DNA of 64,000 nucleotides, from contig NZ_JAIETU010000003.1 of NCBI RefSeq assembly GCF_019744875.1, forward strand, positions 372,001 through 436,000, given 5' to 3'. This DNA is from Hyphomicrobium sp. (GTDB taxonomy: Bacteria > Pseudomonadota > Alphaproteobacteria > Rhizobiales > Hyphomicrobiaceae). The notes below the pieces were generated by a model that saw only the letters and a program-made list of their open reading frames with translations, was not told the DNA's origin and made no database searches. Both the position numbers and the translations under genes were made by a program. Positions 1 through 11,350 of this stretch are shown here, piece after piece (within the stretch, counting starts at the first letter, position 1; each line of letters starts with the position of its first letter).

Positions 1-213
1 GATCGAACCCTCGACGGCGCCCGCCGGGAGATCCTGAAACAGAATGGTGTGCTCGCCCTTTTCGAGCTGCACCTTGGCGACGCGCATCACCTCCGCACCC
101 ATGGGATACACCGTCACGGCATCGATGCGAGACACGGCTTCAACCTCGGCCGCGTGGCCGGCGCGAACGCCGAGCACGGCAAACAGAAGCGACACGACAA
201 CGATCTGCTTCAC
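1..213 (-). CDS. MuiA-like DUF4139/DUF4140 protein, N-terminal fragment
   Basis: Partial gene running off the left edge; 71 codons are visible. It starts with GTG, preceded by an AAAGG-type ribosome site. The first 20 or so residues form a signal peptide (KQIVVVSLLFAVLGVRAGHA), then comes the segment DAVTVYPMGAEVMR followed by LEKGEHTILFQDLPAG. That pattern (a 'VTVYP.GA.V.R' strand, then 'L..G.....DLP') is typical of the N-terminal domain of secreted mucoidy-inhibitor MuiA family proteins (DUF4140 followed by DUF4139). The family has no established biochemical activity. The catalogue assignment rests on the first domain only, so it is moderately secure. Confidence 0.6.
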   Translation of the reverse strand, partial: MKQIVVVSLLFAVLGVRAGHAAEVEAVSRIDAVTVYPMGAEVMRVAKVQLEKGEHTILFQDLPAGAVEGSI

Positions 214-406
214 GGGAAGGGCACCTTTCGGATGGCGTTGGGAAGTCACGGAAGTTGAGACGTTACTACGAGAGACGCGCGGATCGGCATGCGCGACGCG
301 CTGAAATCACCTCGCAGGAACTCGCGAAGCGGTGATGGCACCTGTGCGGCCGTTTCGCGACGAAATTATGGCCGGCAGCACCCGCGACGTGCGCTGGCCC
401 GAACGC

Positions 407-439
407 AAAAAAAAACGGAGCCGCCCGAAGGCAGCTCCG
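407..439 (-). terminator. Rho-independent terminator of the outer-membrane protein gene
   Basis: On the minus strand a 9-bp stem (GGAGCTGCC / GGCGGCTCC, one G-U pair) closes a TTCG tetraloop and is followed by nine T residues. It lies about 65 nt after the stop codon of the beta-barrel gene. Confidence 0.9.
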
Positions 440-504
440 CTCATTTACCAATCCCACGAAGACGCAGCCCGGGACAAAATACGTCGGGCCGCGCCTTCAA
501 TTCC

Positions 505-1335
505 TTACTTCATCGCGACCGGATACATCGGCTGCGGGCTGTCGAGGCGATAGCGCGCGCTCAGCAGAAGGTCATGCGAAGTGATGTCCTGGATTTCGAG
601 GCCGGAGTAGGAGCTCGATCCGTCGTAAGCCGTTGCGCGACCGGTCTCGACGGAGCCGAGATCCGTGTAGCGATAGGCAAAGTCGAGAGTGAGCTGCGGC
701 GTCACGTCGTAGCTCAGGCCCGCGTAGAGCGCCCAGGCGAAGTTCGTCGAGTAGGTGTCCTTGTCGCCGTAGAACACGCTGTTGTTCGGAACGTTGACGT
801 CCTTGAAGCCCTGCACGTCGATGCCGGCGATGCCGATACCTGCGCCGACGTAAGGCGTGATGCCGCGGAACGTACCGAGATCGATGTAGGCGTTGAACAG
901 ACCGAGCCAGCTTTCGAGGTCGGCCGTGTATTCGTTGGTGCCGCAGTTTCCGGCAACGCCGCAAGGACCGTAGCTGTACGAATCCTGCGCCACGAAGAGC
1001 TGCTTGCCGCGATATTCACCCGTCACGTCGAAGCGCAGCCAGCGGCTGTGCTCGATACCGATGCCGAAGCCGTAAAGCGCCGTGCTCTTGATGTCCTCAT
1101 GATGGACAGTGTGATTCACGAACTCAGGCTCGTTGACGAAAATCCCACCCGGCTCCGGGTTCTTCATGCCGATGGTGCCCTTGAGGTACCACGCGCGGCC
1201 CGACGGCGCCGGAGGCGGAATGTCCTTGATGCTGCCGTACCCGAGGTCGGCTGCCTGTACCGGCGCCGTGGTGGCAAAAAGCAAAGCTGCGCTGACGGCT
1301 GCGCCCGCCAGGACGCAAACGCGTGACGTTCTCAT
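505..1335 (-). CDS. Outer-membrane beta-barrel protein (Omp25/RopB-like)
   Basis: A 276-residue exported protein. The chosen ATG at 1335 has an AAGGGA ribosome site and begins directly with a signal peptide (MRTSRVCVLAGAAVSAALLF, cleavage after VQAA). An in-frame upstream ATG at 1494 would add 53 residues that do not look like protein. The mature part is rich in alternating aromatic/glycine strands (ITPYVGAGIGIAG, LTLDFAYRYTDLG) and ends with strand-like LLLSARYRL, as in the 8-stranded OMP_b-brl family. It begins with the 'ADLGY...PP' segment common to rhizobial Omp25/RopB-type proteins. A TTCG-loop terminator follows, so it is monocistronic. Exact ligand or role is unknown. Confidence 0.8.
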   Translation of the reverse strand: MRTSRVCVLAGAAVSAALLFATTAPVQAADLGYGSIKDIPPPAPSGRAWYLKGTIGMKNPEPGGIFVNEPEFVNHTVHHEDIKSTALYGFGIGIEHSRWLRFDVTGEYRGKQLFVAQDSYSYGPCGVAGNCGTNEYTADLESWLGLFNAYIDLGTFRGITPYVGAGIGIAGIDVQGFKDVNVPNNSVFYGDKDTYSTNFAWALYAGLSYDVTPQLTLDFAYRYTDLGSVETGRATAYDGSSSYSGLEIQDITSHDLLLSARYRLDSPQPMYPVAMK

Positions 1336-1531
1336 CGACTGTCCCTTTCGAATTCTGAAAACAGACGCAGCACTAATCTCTAGGGGACACTGTCGGAGAA
1401 CGTTTAATATACACTTAAGCGGCGTCCCGCTTTGACCCATCGCGTGGCACACGCGCAGCATCGCGCACGCAGGCGATATCGCAGTCGCGATCACCGTGCG
1501 CGCTTCGACGAAAACGTTTCGTTAAGATGTT

Positions 1532-2884
1532 CTACGCGGCCTTGGCGGCAGTCCTCACCGCCTCGACGATATCGCCGACAACAGTGTTGACGAGACCCTC
1601 GTCGTCGCCCTCCGCCATCACGCGGATGACGGGCTCTGTGCCGGAAGGACGAATGACGAGTCGTCCCCCATCGCCGAGCTTCTGCTTTGCGCCCTCGATG
1701 GCGCGCTGCACGCGGCTGTCTTCCAGCGGCTTGCCGTTGACGTAACGCACGTTCTGCAGCACCTGCGGCAACGGCGTGAACCGCGCGCACACTTCCGAAA
1801 CGGGCTTTCCGGTTGCCACCACGCAGGCCAGCACCTGCAGCGAAGAAACTAGTCCGTCACCCGTCGTCGTGAAGTCGGACAGAACGATATGCCCAGACTG
1901 CTCGCCGCCGACGTTGTAGCCGTGCCGGCGCATGTGCTCGACGACATAGCGATCGCCCACAGGCGTGCGCGCCAGCGACAGCCCCTGGCCCTTGAGATAA
2001 CGCTCAAGACCGAGGTTGCTCATGACAGTCGCCACGATCCCGCCCGCGCTGAGCTTGCCCCTGCGGTTCCAGCTCTCTGCAATCACGGCCATGAGCTGAT
2101 CGCCATCGACGATCGCGCCCTTCTCGTCGACGATGACCACGCGGTCCGCGTCGCCGTCGAGAGCGATGCCGATATCGGCGCGCACTTCACGCACCTTGTC
2201 GATGAGCGCCTCAGGCGCCGTCGAGCCGCACTTGTAGTTGATGTTGCGACCGTTCGGATCGACGCCGATCTTGATGACTTCCGCGCCGAGCTCCCAGAGC
2301 GCTTCGGGCGCCACCTTGTAGGCCGCGCCGTTGGCGCAATCGATCACGATCCGCAGGCCGTTGAGACGCAGGTTCTTGGGCAGCGTCCGCTTGGCGAATT
2401 CGATGTAACGTTCCTGCGCGCTCTCGACGCGCGTCGCCCGCCCGATGCTGTCTGCGGATGCGAGCAGCGGCTCGCTCGGCCCTTCGATCAGACGCTCAAT
2501 CTCGAGCTCGACCTCGTCTGATAGCTTGTAGCCGTCGGGATCGAACAGCTTGATGCCGTTGTCGTCATAGCGGTTGTGCGAAGCTGAGATCATCACGCCG
2601 AGATCGGCGCGCAGGCTGCGCGTCAGCATCGCGACGGCCGGTGTCGGCATCGGCCCGAGCAGGAACACGTCCATGCCGACCGCCGTGAAGCCGCTCATCA
2701 GCGCCGCTTCGAGCATGTAGCCGGAGAGGCGCGTGTCCTTGCCGATCACGACGCGGTGGCGATGCGAGCCGTTCTGAAACAGCTTGCCGGCCGCCATGCC
2801 CACCTTGAGGGCGATTTCGGACGTCATCGGGTGCTTGTTGGCGAGCCCGCGAATGCCGTCGGTTCCGAAATAGCGGCGTGTCAT
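1532..2884 (-). CDS. glmM: Phosphoglucosamine mutase
   Basis: A 450-residue enzyme converting glucosamine-6-phosphate to glucosamine-1-phosphate, the second step of UDP-GlcNAc synthesis for peptidoglycan and LPS in the cytoplasm. The N-terminus [11 protein letters not shown] is the family signature. The phosphoserine loop is ISASHN with the catalytic serine at about residue 102, the metal loop is DGDADR near residue 240, and the sugar-phosphate loop near the C-terminus reads [12 protein letters not shown]. Length is normal. A GAGGGG ribosome site precedes the ATG. It is the last gene of the minus-strand folP/ftsH/tilS series, separated from folP by 324 nt. Confidence 0.97.
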   Translation of the reverse strand: MTRRYFGTDGIRGLANKHPMTSEIALKVGMAAGKLFQNGSHRHRVVIGKDTRLSGYMLEAALMSGFTAVGMDVFLLGPMPTPAVAMLTRSLRADLGVMISASHNRYDDNGIKLFDPDGYKLSDEVELEIERLIEGPSEPLLASADSIGRATRVESAQERYIEFAKRTLPKNLRLNGLRIVIDCANGAAYKVAPEALWELGAEVIKIGVDPNGRNINYKCGSTAPEALIDKVREVRADIGIALDGDADRVVIVDEKGAIVDGDQLMAVIAESWNRRGKLSAGGIVATVMSNLGLERYLKGQGLSLARTPVGDRYVVEHMRRHGYNVGGEQSGHIVLSDFTTTGDGLVSSLQVLACVVATGKPVSEVCARFTPLPQVLQNVRYVNGKPLEDSRVQRAIEGAKQKLGDGGRLVIRPSGTEPVIRVMAEGDDEGLVNTVVGDIVEAVRTAAKAA

Positions 2885-3208
2885 CAGTTCCCCTCACCGG
2901 TCAGATGCCCCACGGGCGAATCTTATGTCCCTCGCGACCGCCAGCCAAGAGTGCATATACCCATTTTGCCCGATCCCTATCGGGCCCAAAAGGTGCTGGG
3001 GCCGCCGCGCCCGCGCGCGGGCGCCGAAAGTCCTACGGAATCACATGCGCGTGTAGAATCCGGGCTTCGCAGGTCGATTGGTCGGCGGATCGTACGATCA
3101 TCGTTAACGCGCACTTACCCGCCCAGCCGGCGAAGCGCAACCCTCATGCCGCCTTCGCCTGTCGCCCCGCCGCCGGACGGGTGCAGGCAAACGCCCCCTC
3201 GGGGGGCC
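2885..3208. other. Intergenic region between folP and glmM
   Basis: 324 nt without a convincing gene. The only clear structure is a G/C hairpin (CCCCCTCGGGGG core) right after the folP stop at about 3193-3208, followed on the minus strand by a short T tract. It may act as a weak terminator of folP. The rest should hold the glmM promoter, but I cannot point to a clear box. Confidence 0.4.
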
Positions 3209-4297
3209 CTAGACCAGACGCGATTCCGAGCCCGCCTGCGCCGCCTCCCAGACCGCCACCGCCTGGCGCGTGTCAGCCACGTCGTGCACGCGGACGATCT
3301 GCACACCCTGCGAGAGCCCATGCAGCGCCGCCGCGATCGAGCCCGGCACGCGACGGGCCGGATCCTCCACATTGCAGATCTGGCCGATCAGCTTCTTGCG
3401 GCTGGCCCCGAGCAGCACCGGCACGCCGAGCCCGTGATAAAGGCTCATCGCCCCCAGCACCGCCACGTTGTGATGCAGGTGCTTGCCGAAGCCGATGCCC
3501 GGGTCGGCTATCAGCCGCGACTTCGGAATGCCCGCGTTCACGCACGCCCGGATGCGCTGCTCGAGAAAATCGAACACGTCGAGCACCACGTCGCTGTACT
3601 GCGGGTTGTCGTTCATGGTCTTGGGGTCGCCCTGCGCATGCATGAGCATGACGGGCAGCCCGCTTTCGGCGGCAACCTCGAGCGCATCCGGATCGTATGT
3701 CAGCGCCGAGACATCGTTGAGAATATCGGCGCCCGCCTGCGCCGCGCGCCGCATCACCTCGGCCTTGCGCGTATCGATGGAAATGAGCTTGTCCGTCTTC
3801 GCCCGCAGTCCCTCGATCACGGGGATCACGCGCCGCAGCTCGTCTTCCACCGCGACGAGATCCGAACCCGGCCGGGTCGACTCGCCGCCCACGTCGAGAA
3901 TGTCGGCGCCTTCCTCGGCGAGTGCGAGAGCATGCGCGATGGCTGCGTCCACCGAGTTGTGCCGCCCTCCGTCCGAAAAGCTGTCCGGCGTCACGTTGAC
4001 GATCCCCATGAGGCGCGGGCGATCCAGCGACAGCCCCGCAATGCGCGCGCGCGGGCTGCGGATCGCCTCAACGAGATCGGCCGCATCGAGCGTGCTCCGC
4101 CCCCAGTCGCGTTCGAACAGCTCACCGAGACCGATGGTCCGGCGCTGCGTGCCGCGCGGGCTTCGTTCGAGCACTTCGAGCGCCGAGAACGCGAGCGGCC
4201 CGCCGGCCAGCGGCAACCCGCCCCAGACTTCCTGCGGATCGTCCCCGATCTGGCTCGGATAGATCCCGAGCGGGCGGACATAGATGGAGCGCTGCAT
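3209..4297 (-). CDS. folP: Dihydropteroate synthase with N-terminal extension
   Basis: A 362-residue enzyme joining 6-hydroxymethyl-dihydropterin pyrophosphate to p-aminobenzoate in folate synthesis; the target of sulfonamides. The catalytic TIM barrel begins at about residue 96 with LMGIVNVTPDSFSDGG, followed by GADILDVGGESTRPG, then DVSALTYDP and a C-terminal VHDVADTRQA. Typical enzymes are about 280 residues. The first 95 residues here (YVRPLGIYP, LAGGPLAFSALEV) are an additional domain I have seen in other alphaproteobacterial forms, with no assigned role. It sits between ftsH and glmM on the same strand. Enzyme identity is secure. Confidence 0.95.
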   Translation of the reverse strand: MQRSIYVRPLGIYPSQIGDDPQEVWGGLPLAGGPLAFSALEVLERSPRGTQRRTIGLGELFERDWGRSTLDAADLVEAIRSPRARIAGLSLDRPRLMGIVNVTPDSFSDGGRHNSVDAAIAHALALAEEGADILDVGGESTRPGSDLVAVEDELRRVIPVIEGLRAKTDKLISIDTRKAEVMRRAAQAGADILNDVSALTYDPDALEVAAESGLPVMLMHAQGDPKTMNDNPQYSDVVLDVFDFLEQRIRACVNAGIPKSRLIADPGIGFGKHLHHNVAVLGAMSLYHGLGVPVLLGASRKKLIGQICNVEDPARRVPGSIAAALHGLSQGVQIVRVHDVADTRQAVAVWEAAQAGSESRLV

Positions 4298-4364
4298 GGC
4301 AATCCTCGGACCATGGCCGCTTCGTCGGATGGACCCCGAAGCGGGCTGGATCGGTCATCGGCAA

Positions 4365-4395
4365 ACGGAAACGGCCGCGATCATCTCGCGGCCGC
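4365..4395 (-). terminator. Likely terminator after ftsH
   Basis: A perfect 9-bp inverted repeat (CGGCCGCGA / TCGCGGCCG, 5-nt loop) at 4372-4394, followed on the minus strand by TTTCCGTTT. It lies about 75 nt beyond the ftsH stop. The T tract is interrupted, so termination strength is uncertain. Confidence 0.6.
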
Positions 4396-4470
4396 TCCAG
4401 CACTTAAACGAAACCAAACTTGCTCAGCAAGGAAAGATGGTGCGCGGACCCTCTCCCCCGACCGGACGCA

Positions 4471-6393
<1,923 letters not shown>

Positions 6394-6555
6394 CTGTTTT
6401 CCCGTGCCAACCGGCGCCCAGGACGGACACCGGCACGATCCACGCCAATTACCGGCTAAGATAGGGGGCGGGGGGGTGTTTGCCAAGTTGAATGCCCCCG
6501 CCTTTTCCGGCGAAGACGCCGCATCGTTCGCTTTTGGTGAAAGGTCTGCCTCCGA

Positions 6556-7899
6556 TCACCTCACCTTGCGCTTGAGCCCAATGAATTCGGCGCTGAAGCG
6601 GGCGTCGCTGGGCAGCCTGTCGGCCAAAGGGGGCACCGCGATGATGCGGTCAGCCGACCAGATCGCGGGCAATCCGGCCGCGGCGCGAGCCGGGGGGCGG
6701 TCGTTAAGGCGAAATTTGTCCCGCAAGGTTGCATACGCGGCGAGCCCGAGCGCCCGCACCACGACCGGCGCATCGGGCGCATCGCCTTCTCCGTCGCCTT
6801 CCCCAACTCCCGGCTCGTAGCGAATACGGAAGCGCCAATCCCACAGGATCTCCTGCCCGACCTCCAACGGCACGGGCGGCGCAGCGACCGGCGGCGGCTC
6901 GCGATAGAGCCGCAGCGTCGTGCGCCCCTGCGAGACGATGCACCCGCCGAGCGTCTGCGCCATCGGCCGGTCGTCGCGCGTCATCGCCGCTTCGAGTGCT
7001 TCCACCTGCGACAGGCGCGCGGGCTTCGCCGCGCCACCGAACGCACCGAGCAGCCGCGCCAGTATGCGGATGCGCACTTCCGCAGGCTCGCCCCGCCACG
7101 CCTCGCGCGAAAACGAGGCGAACACTCCGCTGTTGAGAGCAACGAGCGTCTCGATCCGCTCCTCGGTCATCGTGTCGAGCGCGACACGGGCCCGCGCAAG
7201 ACGCCGCGCGCTGAGCGCGAGCTTGTCATTCGAGAGGCCGAGCGCGGAGAGATGCGCAGCCGCCTGGCGCAGGCGCACGCGCTCGAATTCACTCCGGTCG
7301 TTGCTGGGGTCCTCGAGCCACGTGCCGCCGCTCTCCCTGAGAACCGCTGCAGCCGCAGCCTTCGGCACACCGAGCAGCGGCCGCACCAGCTCGACGGATC
7401 CATCCGGCAGCAGCGCACGCACGGACGCCATGCCGGCAAGTCCGTCGAGGCCGCTGCCCCGCCCGAGCCGCATCAGAAAGGTTTCGGCCTGGTCGTCGGA
7501 GGTGTGCGCGGTGACCACAGCGCCCGCCCCCACGGCGCGCGCATGCGCCACGAGCAGGGCATAGCGCGCCTCACGCGCCCGCTCCTGCACACTCGCTAGA
7601 GGCTTCTCCGCCCGCCACACAAGGGTCGCGTGCGCAAACCCTGCCGCACGCGCCTGCTCCGCAACCCAGTCCGCCTCGCGCGCGGCCTCAGCGCGCAGGC
7701 CATGATCAACCGTCGCCACGTCGATGATCAGACCGTTTGGAGCAAGGCCCGCTTTGACCCAGCGCGCCACGAGCGCCATCAGCGCCATGCTGTCGACGCC
7801 GCCGGAAACAGCCAGCACGACGCGCCGGTAGGGCCCCAGCGCGTCCTTCAGCAACGCATCGACTGATGCGAGATCCTGGAAAGGGTGCGGGTCCGTCAT
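6556..7899 (-). CDS. tilS: tRNA(Ile)-lysidine synthase
   Basis: A 447-residue N-type ATP pyrophosphatase that attaches lysine to C34 of the tRNA-Ile reading AUA, so that AUA is read as isoleucine. The PP-loop SGGVDS is at residues 32-37, followed by the family segments ATVDHGLRAEAAREADWV and TAHTSDDQAETFLMRL. The C-terminal 200 residues are weakly conserved, as expected. It lies between cpoB and ftsH, the standard order for this neighbourhood in alphaproteobacteria. The ribosome site is weak. Confidence 0.95.
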   Translation of the reverse strand: MTDPHPFQDLASVDALLKDALGPYRRVVLAVSGGVDSMALMALVARWVKAGLAPNGLIIDVATVDHGLRAEAAREADWVAEQARAAGFAHATLVWRAEKPLASVQERAREARYALLVAHARAVGAGAVVTAHTSDDQAETFLMRLGRGSGLDGLAGMASVRALLPDGSVELVRPLLGVPKAAAAAVLRESGGTWLEDPSNDRSEFERVRLRQAAAHLSALGLSNDKLALSARRLARARVALDTMTEERIETLVALNSGVFASFSREAWRGEPAEVRIRILARLLGAFGGAAKPARLSQVEALEAAMTRDDRPMAQTLGGCIVSQGRTTLRLYREPPPVAAPPVPLEVGQEILWDWRFRIRYEPGVGEGDGEGDAPDAPVVVRALGLAAYATLRDKFRLNDRPPARAAAGLPAIWSADRIIAVPPLADRLPSDARFSAEFIGLKRKVR

Positions 7900-7998
7900 G
7901 GAGCGTCTCGATCGCGAGAGGCTCGATCGGTCGCAGCCCGCACGCCGTGCCGCGTCATGCGCCTAACAGGCAGACGTATCGAGCCTGCGGCCGGCGCG

Positions 7999-9138
7999 TC
8001 ACGGGCAGCCAATCCGCTGCCGCTCGGTGTCGGCCTTCGACTTGAGAAGCGGCGGCGCATTCGGATACTTCGACGACACGGCCCGCAGCGACGCGCACGC
8101 ATCCTGCCGCTTGCCGAGCTGCGCCAGCGACATACCGCGCTTCAATTGCGCGTCCGGCGCCTTGCCGCTCGTGCCGTAAGCCTGGATCACGAGGTCGAAG
8201 GCCTCGGCGGCATCCGCGAAGTTGCGTTGCACGTAGTGCGACTCGCCGAGCCAGTAGAGCGCGTTCGGGGCCAGCGGATCCTTCGGATAGGTTTTCAGGA
8301 AGTCGCGGAAGCCGGCCTGCGCCGCGCCGTAGTCCTGCTGCAGCAGGTGGCCGTAGGCGTTCTCGTAGACTTCCTTGGCGCTTCCCCCACCCATCGGATC
8401 GGCGGCCGCGTGCTGCTCGCCGCCCGGCGGCGGCGGCAAGGATTCGGTGCCGTACGTCGACGGCGCAGACGGCTGCTGCGGATCGACCGGCGGGAATGCG
8501 GACCCACCCGCGCTCGGGCCTGGACCGGCAGCAGGCCCCGGCGAGCGCTGTTCGAAGCCGCTGTCGGAGGTCACTTCAGTCGAGCCGAACCGGCTGGTTT
8601 GCGTGCCGTCATCGCCGAAACCCTGGCCCGACGGCCCGGACGCATCCGAGCGGCGGCCACCGGCGGCCCCCTGGGCTCTCATCTCGTTCGAGAGCTGTTC
8701 GACCTGCGCCGTAAGAGCGCGAATTTGCGTTTCGAGGCTGTCGAGCCGCACGCTGTCGCCGGCCGACATGCCACCGCCCTGCTCACTGCGCACCGGCGCC
8801 GATTGCGTCCCACCCGTCCGCGCCAGCGATTCGAGCGTACCGATCACCACCTGCAGATCCACGAGCTGGCCTTCGAGCTGCTCGACGCGCTGGCGCAAGC
8901 CCGCGCTGTCGCCACCACCGCCACCTGCGGCAGGCGCCGCACCCGCACCACCCGCCGCCCCTTTTTGCGACGGCGCCTTCGTCCCGGCGCCCTTGACGGC
9001 AGGAAGCTGCTCGGTTTCGAAACTCTGCGCCAGCGCAGCCCCGGAACCCATCAGCCCGGCCCCCATCACGAGAGCCATCGCAAGGCCCGCGGCGGACCAA
9101 CCGAAAGGCCGTCGAAGAACGGGCGAGGTGGAATACAT
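7999..9138 (-). CDS. cpoB: Tol-Pal system protein CpoB (YbgF)
   Basis: A 379-residue periplasmic coordinator of outer-membrane constriction and peptidoglycan synthesis. A signal peptide ends at about AALAQS. A coiled coil follows (SAGLRQRVEQLEGQLVDLQV and a second segment SLETQIRALTAQVEQLSNEM), as in the trimerisation domain of YbgF. Next is a long Gly/Pro/Ser-rich linker, then a C-terminal TPR-like region starting at AKEVYENAYGHLLQQDYGAA with typical PKDPLAPNALYWLGESHY. An ATG at 9138 is chosen; a TTG at 9144 lies closer to the strong AGGAGG site and is possible. It is the gene before tilS on the strand. Confidence 0.9.
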   Translation of the reverse strand: MYSTSPVLRRPFGWSAAGLAMALVMGAGLMGSGAALAQSFETEQLPAVKGAGTKAPSQKGAAGGAGAAPAAGGGGGDSAGLRQRVEQLEGQLVDLQVVIGTLESLARTGGTQSAPVRSEQGGGMSAGDSVRLDSLETQIRALTAQVEQLSNEMRAQGAAGGRRSDASGPSGQGFGDDGTQTSRFGSTEVTSDSGFEQRSPGPAAGPGPSAGGSAFPPVDPQQPSAPSTYGTESLPPPPGGEQHAAADPMGGGSAKEVYENAYGHLLQQDYGAAQAGFRDFLKTYPKDPLAPNALYWLGESHYVQRNFADAAEAFDLVIQAYGTSGKAPDAQLKRGMSLAQLGKRQDACASLRAVSSKYPNAPPLLKSKADTERQRIGCP

Positions 9139-9343
9139 GGGCAACGAGCCCTCCTTTATTGAGCGGTCAACGTCACTGCGCGCGGCCTCGTGTGAACGCA
9201 GCGTGCGGCACGAAACGAATGCGAGGGCTTAGAGCACGCGGGCCAGGGCGCACGGACAAGCTCTCGCCGACGAACTGATGGCTTCACTTGCTCTCCGTCC
9301 TTCCCCGGCGCTTGTCAACCGGGTCGGCCCCCGGGGGTGGACC

Positions 9344-10504
9344 TTACTGGGACGCCGGTGACTGCGTGATGTCGGCCGAATCCGACCCACGCTCACCATC
9401 CGTGATCCGGCCTTGCAGCAGGATCGTGATGGTGCGCCGATTCTGGGCCTGGCACGCCGCTTCAGGGCAGTCCGACACCCGTTCTTCGCGGCCGCGCCCG
9501 TATGCCGTCAGCCGCGCCGCCGGCACGCCTTCCGCGATCAGCCGGTCGCGAACGACTGCGGCCCGCTGCTCGGAGAGCTCCAATGTTTGAGTGTCGGGAA
9601 GAGCGCCGTCATCGGCATGACCTTCCACGGCCGCCGACAGCCACGGATTCTGGATGAGGAATCGCGCTTGCGCCTGAATGACGCTCTGGGCGCGCGTGCC
9701 GAGGCTTGCGCTGTTGGCGCTGAAGAAGACGCGATCACCGGCCGCTGAAAGAAAACGCCCGTCGATATCGGCGGACACGCGCGCCTGTACGAGCGCGCTC
9801 CGGCTGAGCGGCCGGTCGACGTCGAGCGCGACACGCTTTTCGGTTTGCGTCCACGACGAGGCCGCATCGACCGCGGCCGCCGTAGGCGCACGCCCGGGAG
9901 CATGCGCAGCCGGGAGGGCCGCCGCCGCTGTGGGATCCTTTGCCGGCATCGTCGATCCGGGCGTCGCGGGTCCCGGCGTCGTCGATCCGGTCGTGGTGCT
10001 GTAGATTCGCCCGAGATGGCGGCGGGCCTCTGTCGCCTGCACACTCCGCGGCGCTTCGGCGATCAGGCGTTCGAACAACGGCTGCGCCTTGTCCGCGCGG
10101 CCGTCTTCAAGCGCGGCCATGGCCTGGCCGTAGAGCTCCTCGGCCGTATCGGCAGGCGCCGTCTTCTGCCAGCTCTCGAAGAACCAGCGGTTGCTGCCGT
10201 CTTCGCTCTGCTCGCTCTTCGCCTCGGGCACGCCCGCGGGCGGCTCGACGACGGAAAAGCCGCTGTGTGGATTTCGGATGTTGAACGTCCCGAGCGGGAC
10301 TTCGCCGCTCGACGTATCGGACGTTTGAGATCGCGCCGGGATCGATGTGGCGAGCGGAAGCGCAAGAAGAGCCGCAAGGCAGACGACAGAGAGAGCAGTG
10401 CCTCCAGCCCGATGGGCGAAGCGATGGCCCATCGAATGACGGGCGGGGCGACAAGCGTCGCGGATGATCGATTTCTGACCTGCGGCCGCACCGTGCGCGC
10501 GCAT
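9344..10504 (-). CDS. OmpA/Pal-like peptidoglycan-binding protein with N-terminal linker
   Basis: A 386-residue exported protein located between pal and cpoB. The ATG at 10504 has a GAGGG ribosome site; an internal ATG at 10432 would give a more compact signal peptide (MGHRFAHRAGGTALSVVCLA) but has a poor ribosome site. The middle holds a TPR-like segment (AEELYGQAMAALEDGRADKA) and a Thr/Pro/Ala linker. The C-terminal domain is OmpA-like: RVFFSANSASL, VEGHADDGA with the key aspartate, LSEQRAAVVRDRL with the arginine that contacts diaminopimelate, and QNRRTITILL. There is no lipobox, unlike Pal. I read it as a soluble periplasmic Pal relative that could bind peptidoglycan; its function is not established. 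It has its own transcription unit because a terminator separates it from pal. Confidence 0.8.
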   Translation of the reverse strand: MRAHGAAAGQKSIIRDACRPARHSMGHRFAHRAGGTALSVVCLAALLALPLATSIPARSQTSDTSSGEVPLGTFNIRNPHSGFSVVEPPAGVPEAKSEQSEDGSNRWFFESWQKTAPADTAEELYGQAMAALEDGRADKAQPLFERLIAEAPRSVQATEARRHLGRIYSTTTGSTTPGPATPGSTMPAKDPTAAAALPAAHAPGRAPTAAAVDAASSWTQTEKRVALDVDRPLSRSALVQARVSADIDGRFLSAAGDRVFFSANSASLGTRAQSVIQAQARFLIQNPWLSAAVEGHADDGALPDTQTLELSEQRAAVVRDRLIAEGVPAARLTAYGRGREERVSDCPEAACQAQNRRTITILLQGRITDGERGSDSADITQSPASQ

Positions 10505-10755
10505 GGAGGCACCCTCACTTCACCGGCCGTTGGAAACGCGCGGAATACCAGCCGGAACCCGCCACCGGAACCTGCTCACGTGTGCGCTTCCAATACGGCT
10601 AAACTTTGCCGCCGGAGCCTGGAAACAAGGCAGAATGGCAACACTTACGCCCTGGTTCACACCAAAGCGGTTGAGCCGGAACCCGCCGCAAACGGAATAG
10701 CCACACTCGGCCGCCACACCGCGCCACGTAAAGCCGGGTCGTCGTCCCGGAAACG
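10505..10755. other. Upstream region of the Pal-like gene
   Basis: About 250 nt between the pal terminator and the Pal-like start. No supported gene. It must hold the promoter of the Pal-like gene, but no clear box stands out. Confidence 0.3.
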
Positions 10756-10789
10756 AAAAAAGCGCACGAGCGAGAAGCTCATGCGCTTT
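10756..10789 (-). terminator. Rho-independent terminator of pal
   Basis: Minus-strand stem GCGCATGAGC / GCTCGTGCGC with a 5-nt TTCTC loop, extended by AAA/TTT pairs and ending in a run of six T residues. It lies about 50 nt beyond the pal stop codon. Confidence 0.9.
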
Positions 10790-10840
10790 GATTTCGAATG
10801 CCGCCGATCGGAGAAACCGAATTGTGGGCCCGCGCCGATC

Positions 10841-11350
10841 TTACGACGCGACTCGGTTGTTCAGCACCGTCTGGGCGCGCCGGTTCTGCGACCAGCAGGA
10901 GATGTCGTTGCATACCGCAACCGGCCGCTCCTTGCCGTACGAGATGGTGCGAACGCGATTCGCCGCCACACCGTTCTGGGCGAGATAATTGCGAACCGAA
11001 GTCGCGCGCCGCGCGCCAAGCGCGATGTTGTATTCGCGCGTGCCGCGCTCGTCGGCATGTCCTTCGATCGTGATCGTGAACTGCGGATACTGCCTCAGCC
11101 ACTGCGACTGCTTCTGCAGGATCGCCTGGGCTTCCGGCGTGAGGTCCGTGCTGTCGGACGAGAAATACACGAGATCACCGACGTTCACGCTGAAGTCGCG
11201 CTGCGTGCCCGGCGTGATCGGACCTTTGCCGTCCGGCCCGAGCTGCGAGTTCGGATCGTTTTGATTGTTGGCGCACCCGCCGAGGGTCGCTGCCGTCAGC
11301 GCGAGCATTACCGCACACATAAAGCCCGAGGCCCGAAAAACAGGCGCCAT
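10841..11350 (-). CDS. pal: Peptidoglycan-associated lipoprotein Pal
   Basis: A 169-residue outer-membrane lipoprotein that tethers the outer membrane to peptidoglycan and binds TolB. The ATG at 11350 has a strong AAGGAAG site and gives a normal lipoprotein signal with lipobox LGGC, lipidated Cys at residue 26. The OmpA-like domain includes VYFSSDSTDL, ITIEGHADERGTREYNIALG and RRATSVRNYLAQNGV, with the diaminopimelate-binding Asp and Arg in place, and ends with NRRAQTVLNN. The length is usual. It lies downstream of tolB on the same strand but is separated from it by the two small lipoprotein genes and a terminator, so it has its own promoter here. Confidence 0.97.
   Translation of the reverse strand: MAPVFRASGFMCAVMLALTAATLGGCANNQNDPNSQLGPDGKGPITPGTQRDFSVNVGDLVYFSSDSTDLTPEAQAILQKQSQWLRQYPQFTITIEGHADERGTREYNIALGARRATSVRNYLAQNGVAANRVRTISYGKERPVAVCNDISCWSQNRRAQTVLNNRVAS

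Noticed and set aside
10567-10594. GGAACC ... TTCCAAT on the plus strand, a near match to the ECF promoter motif
   Set aside because: The spacing is one base off, the -10 block is altered, and no plus-strand gene lies downstream.
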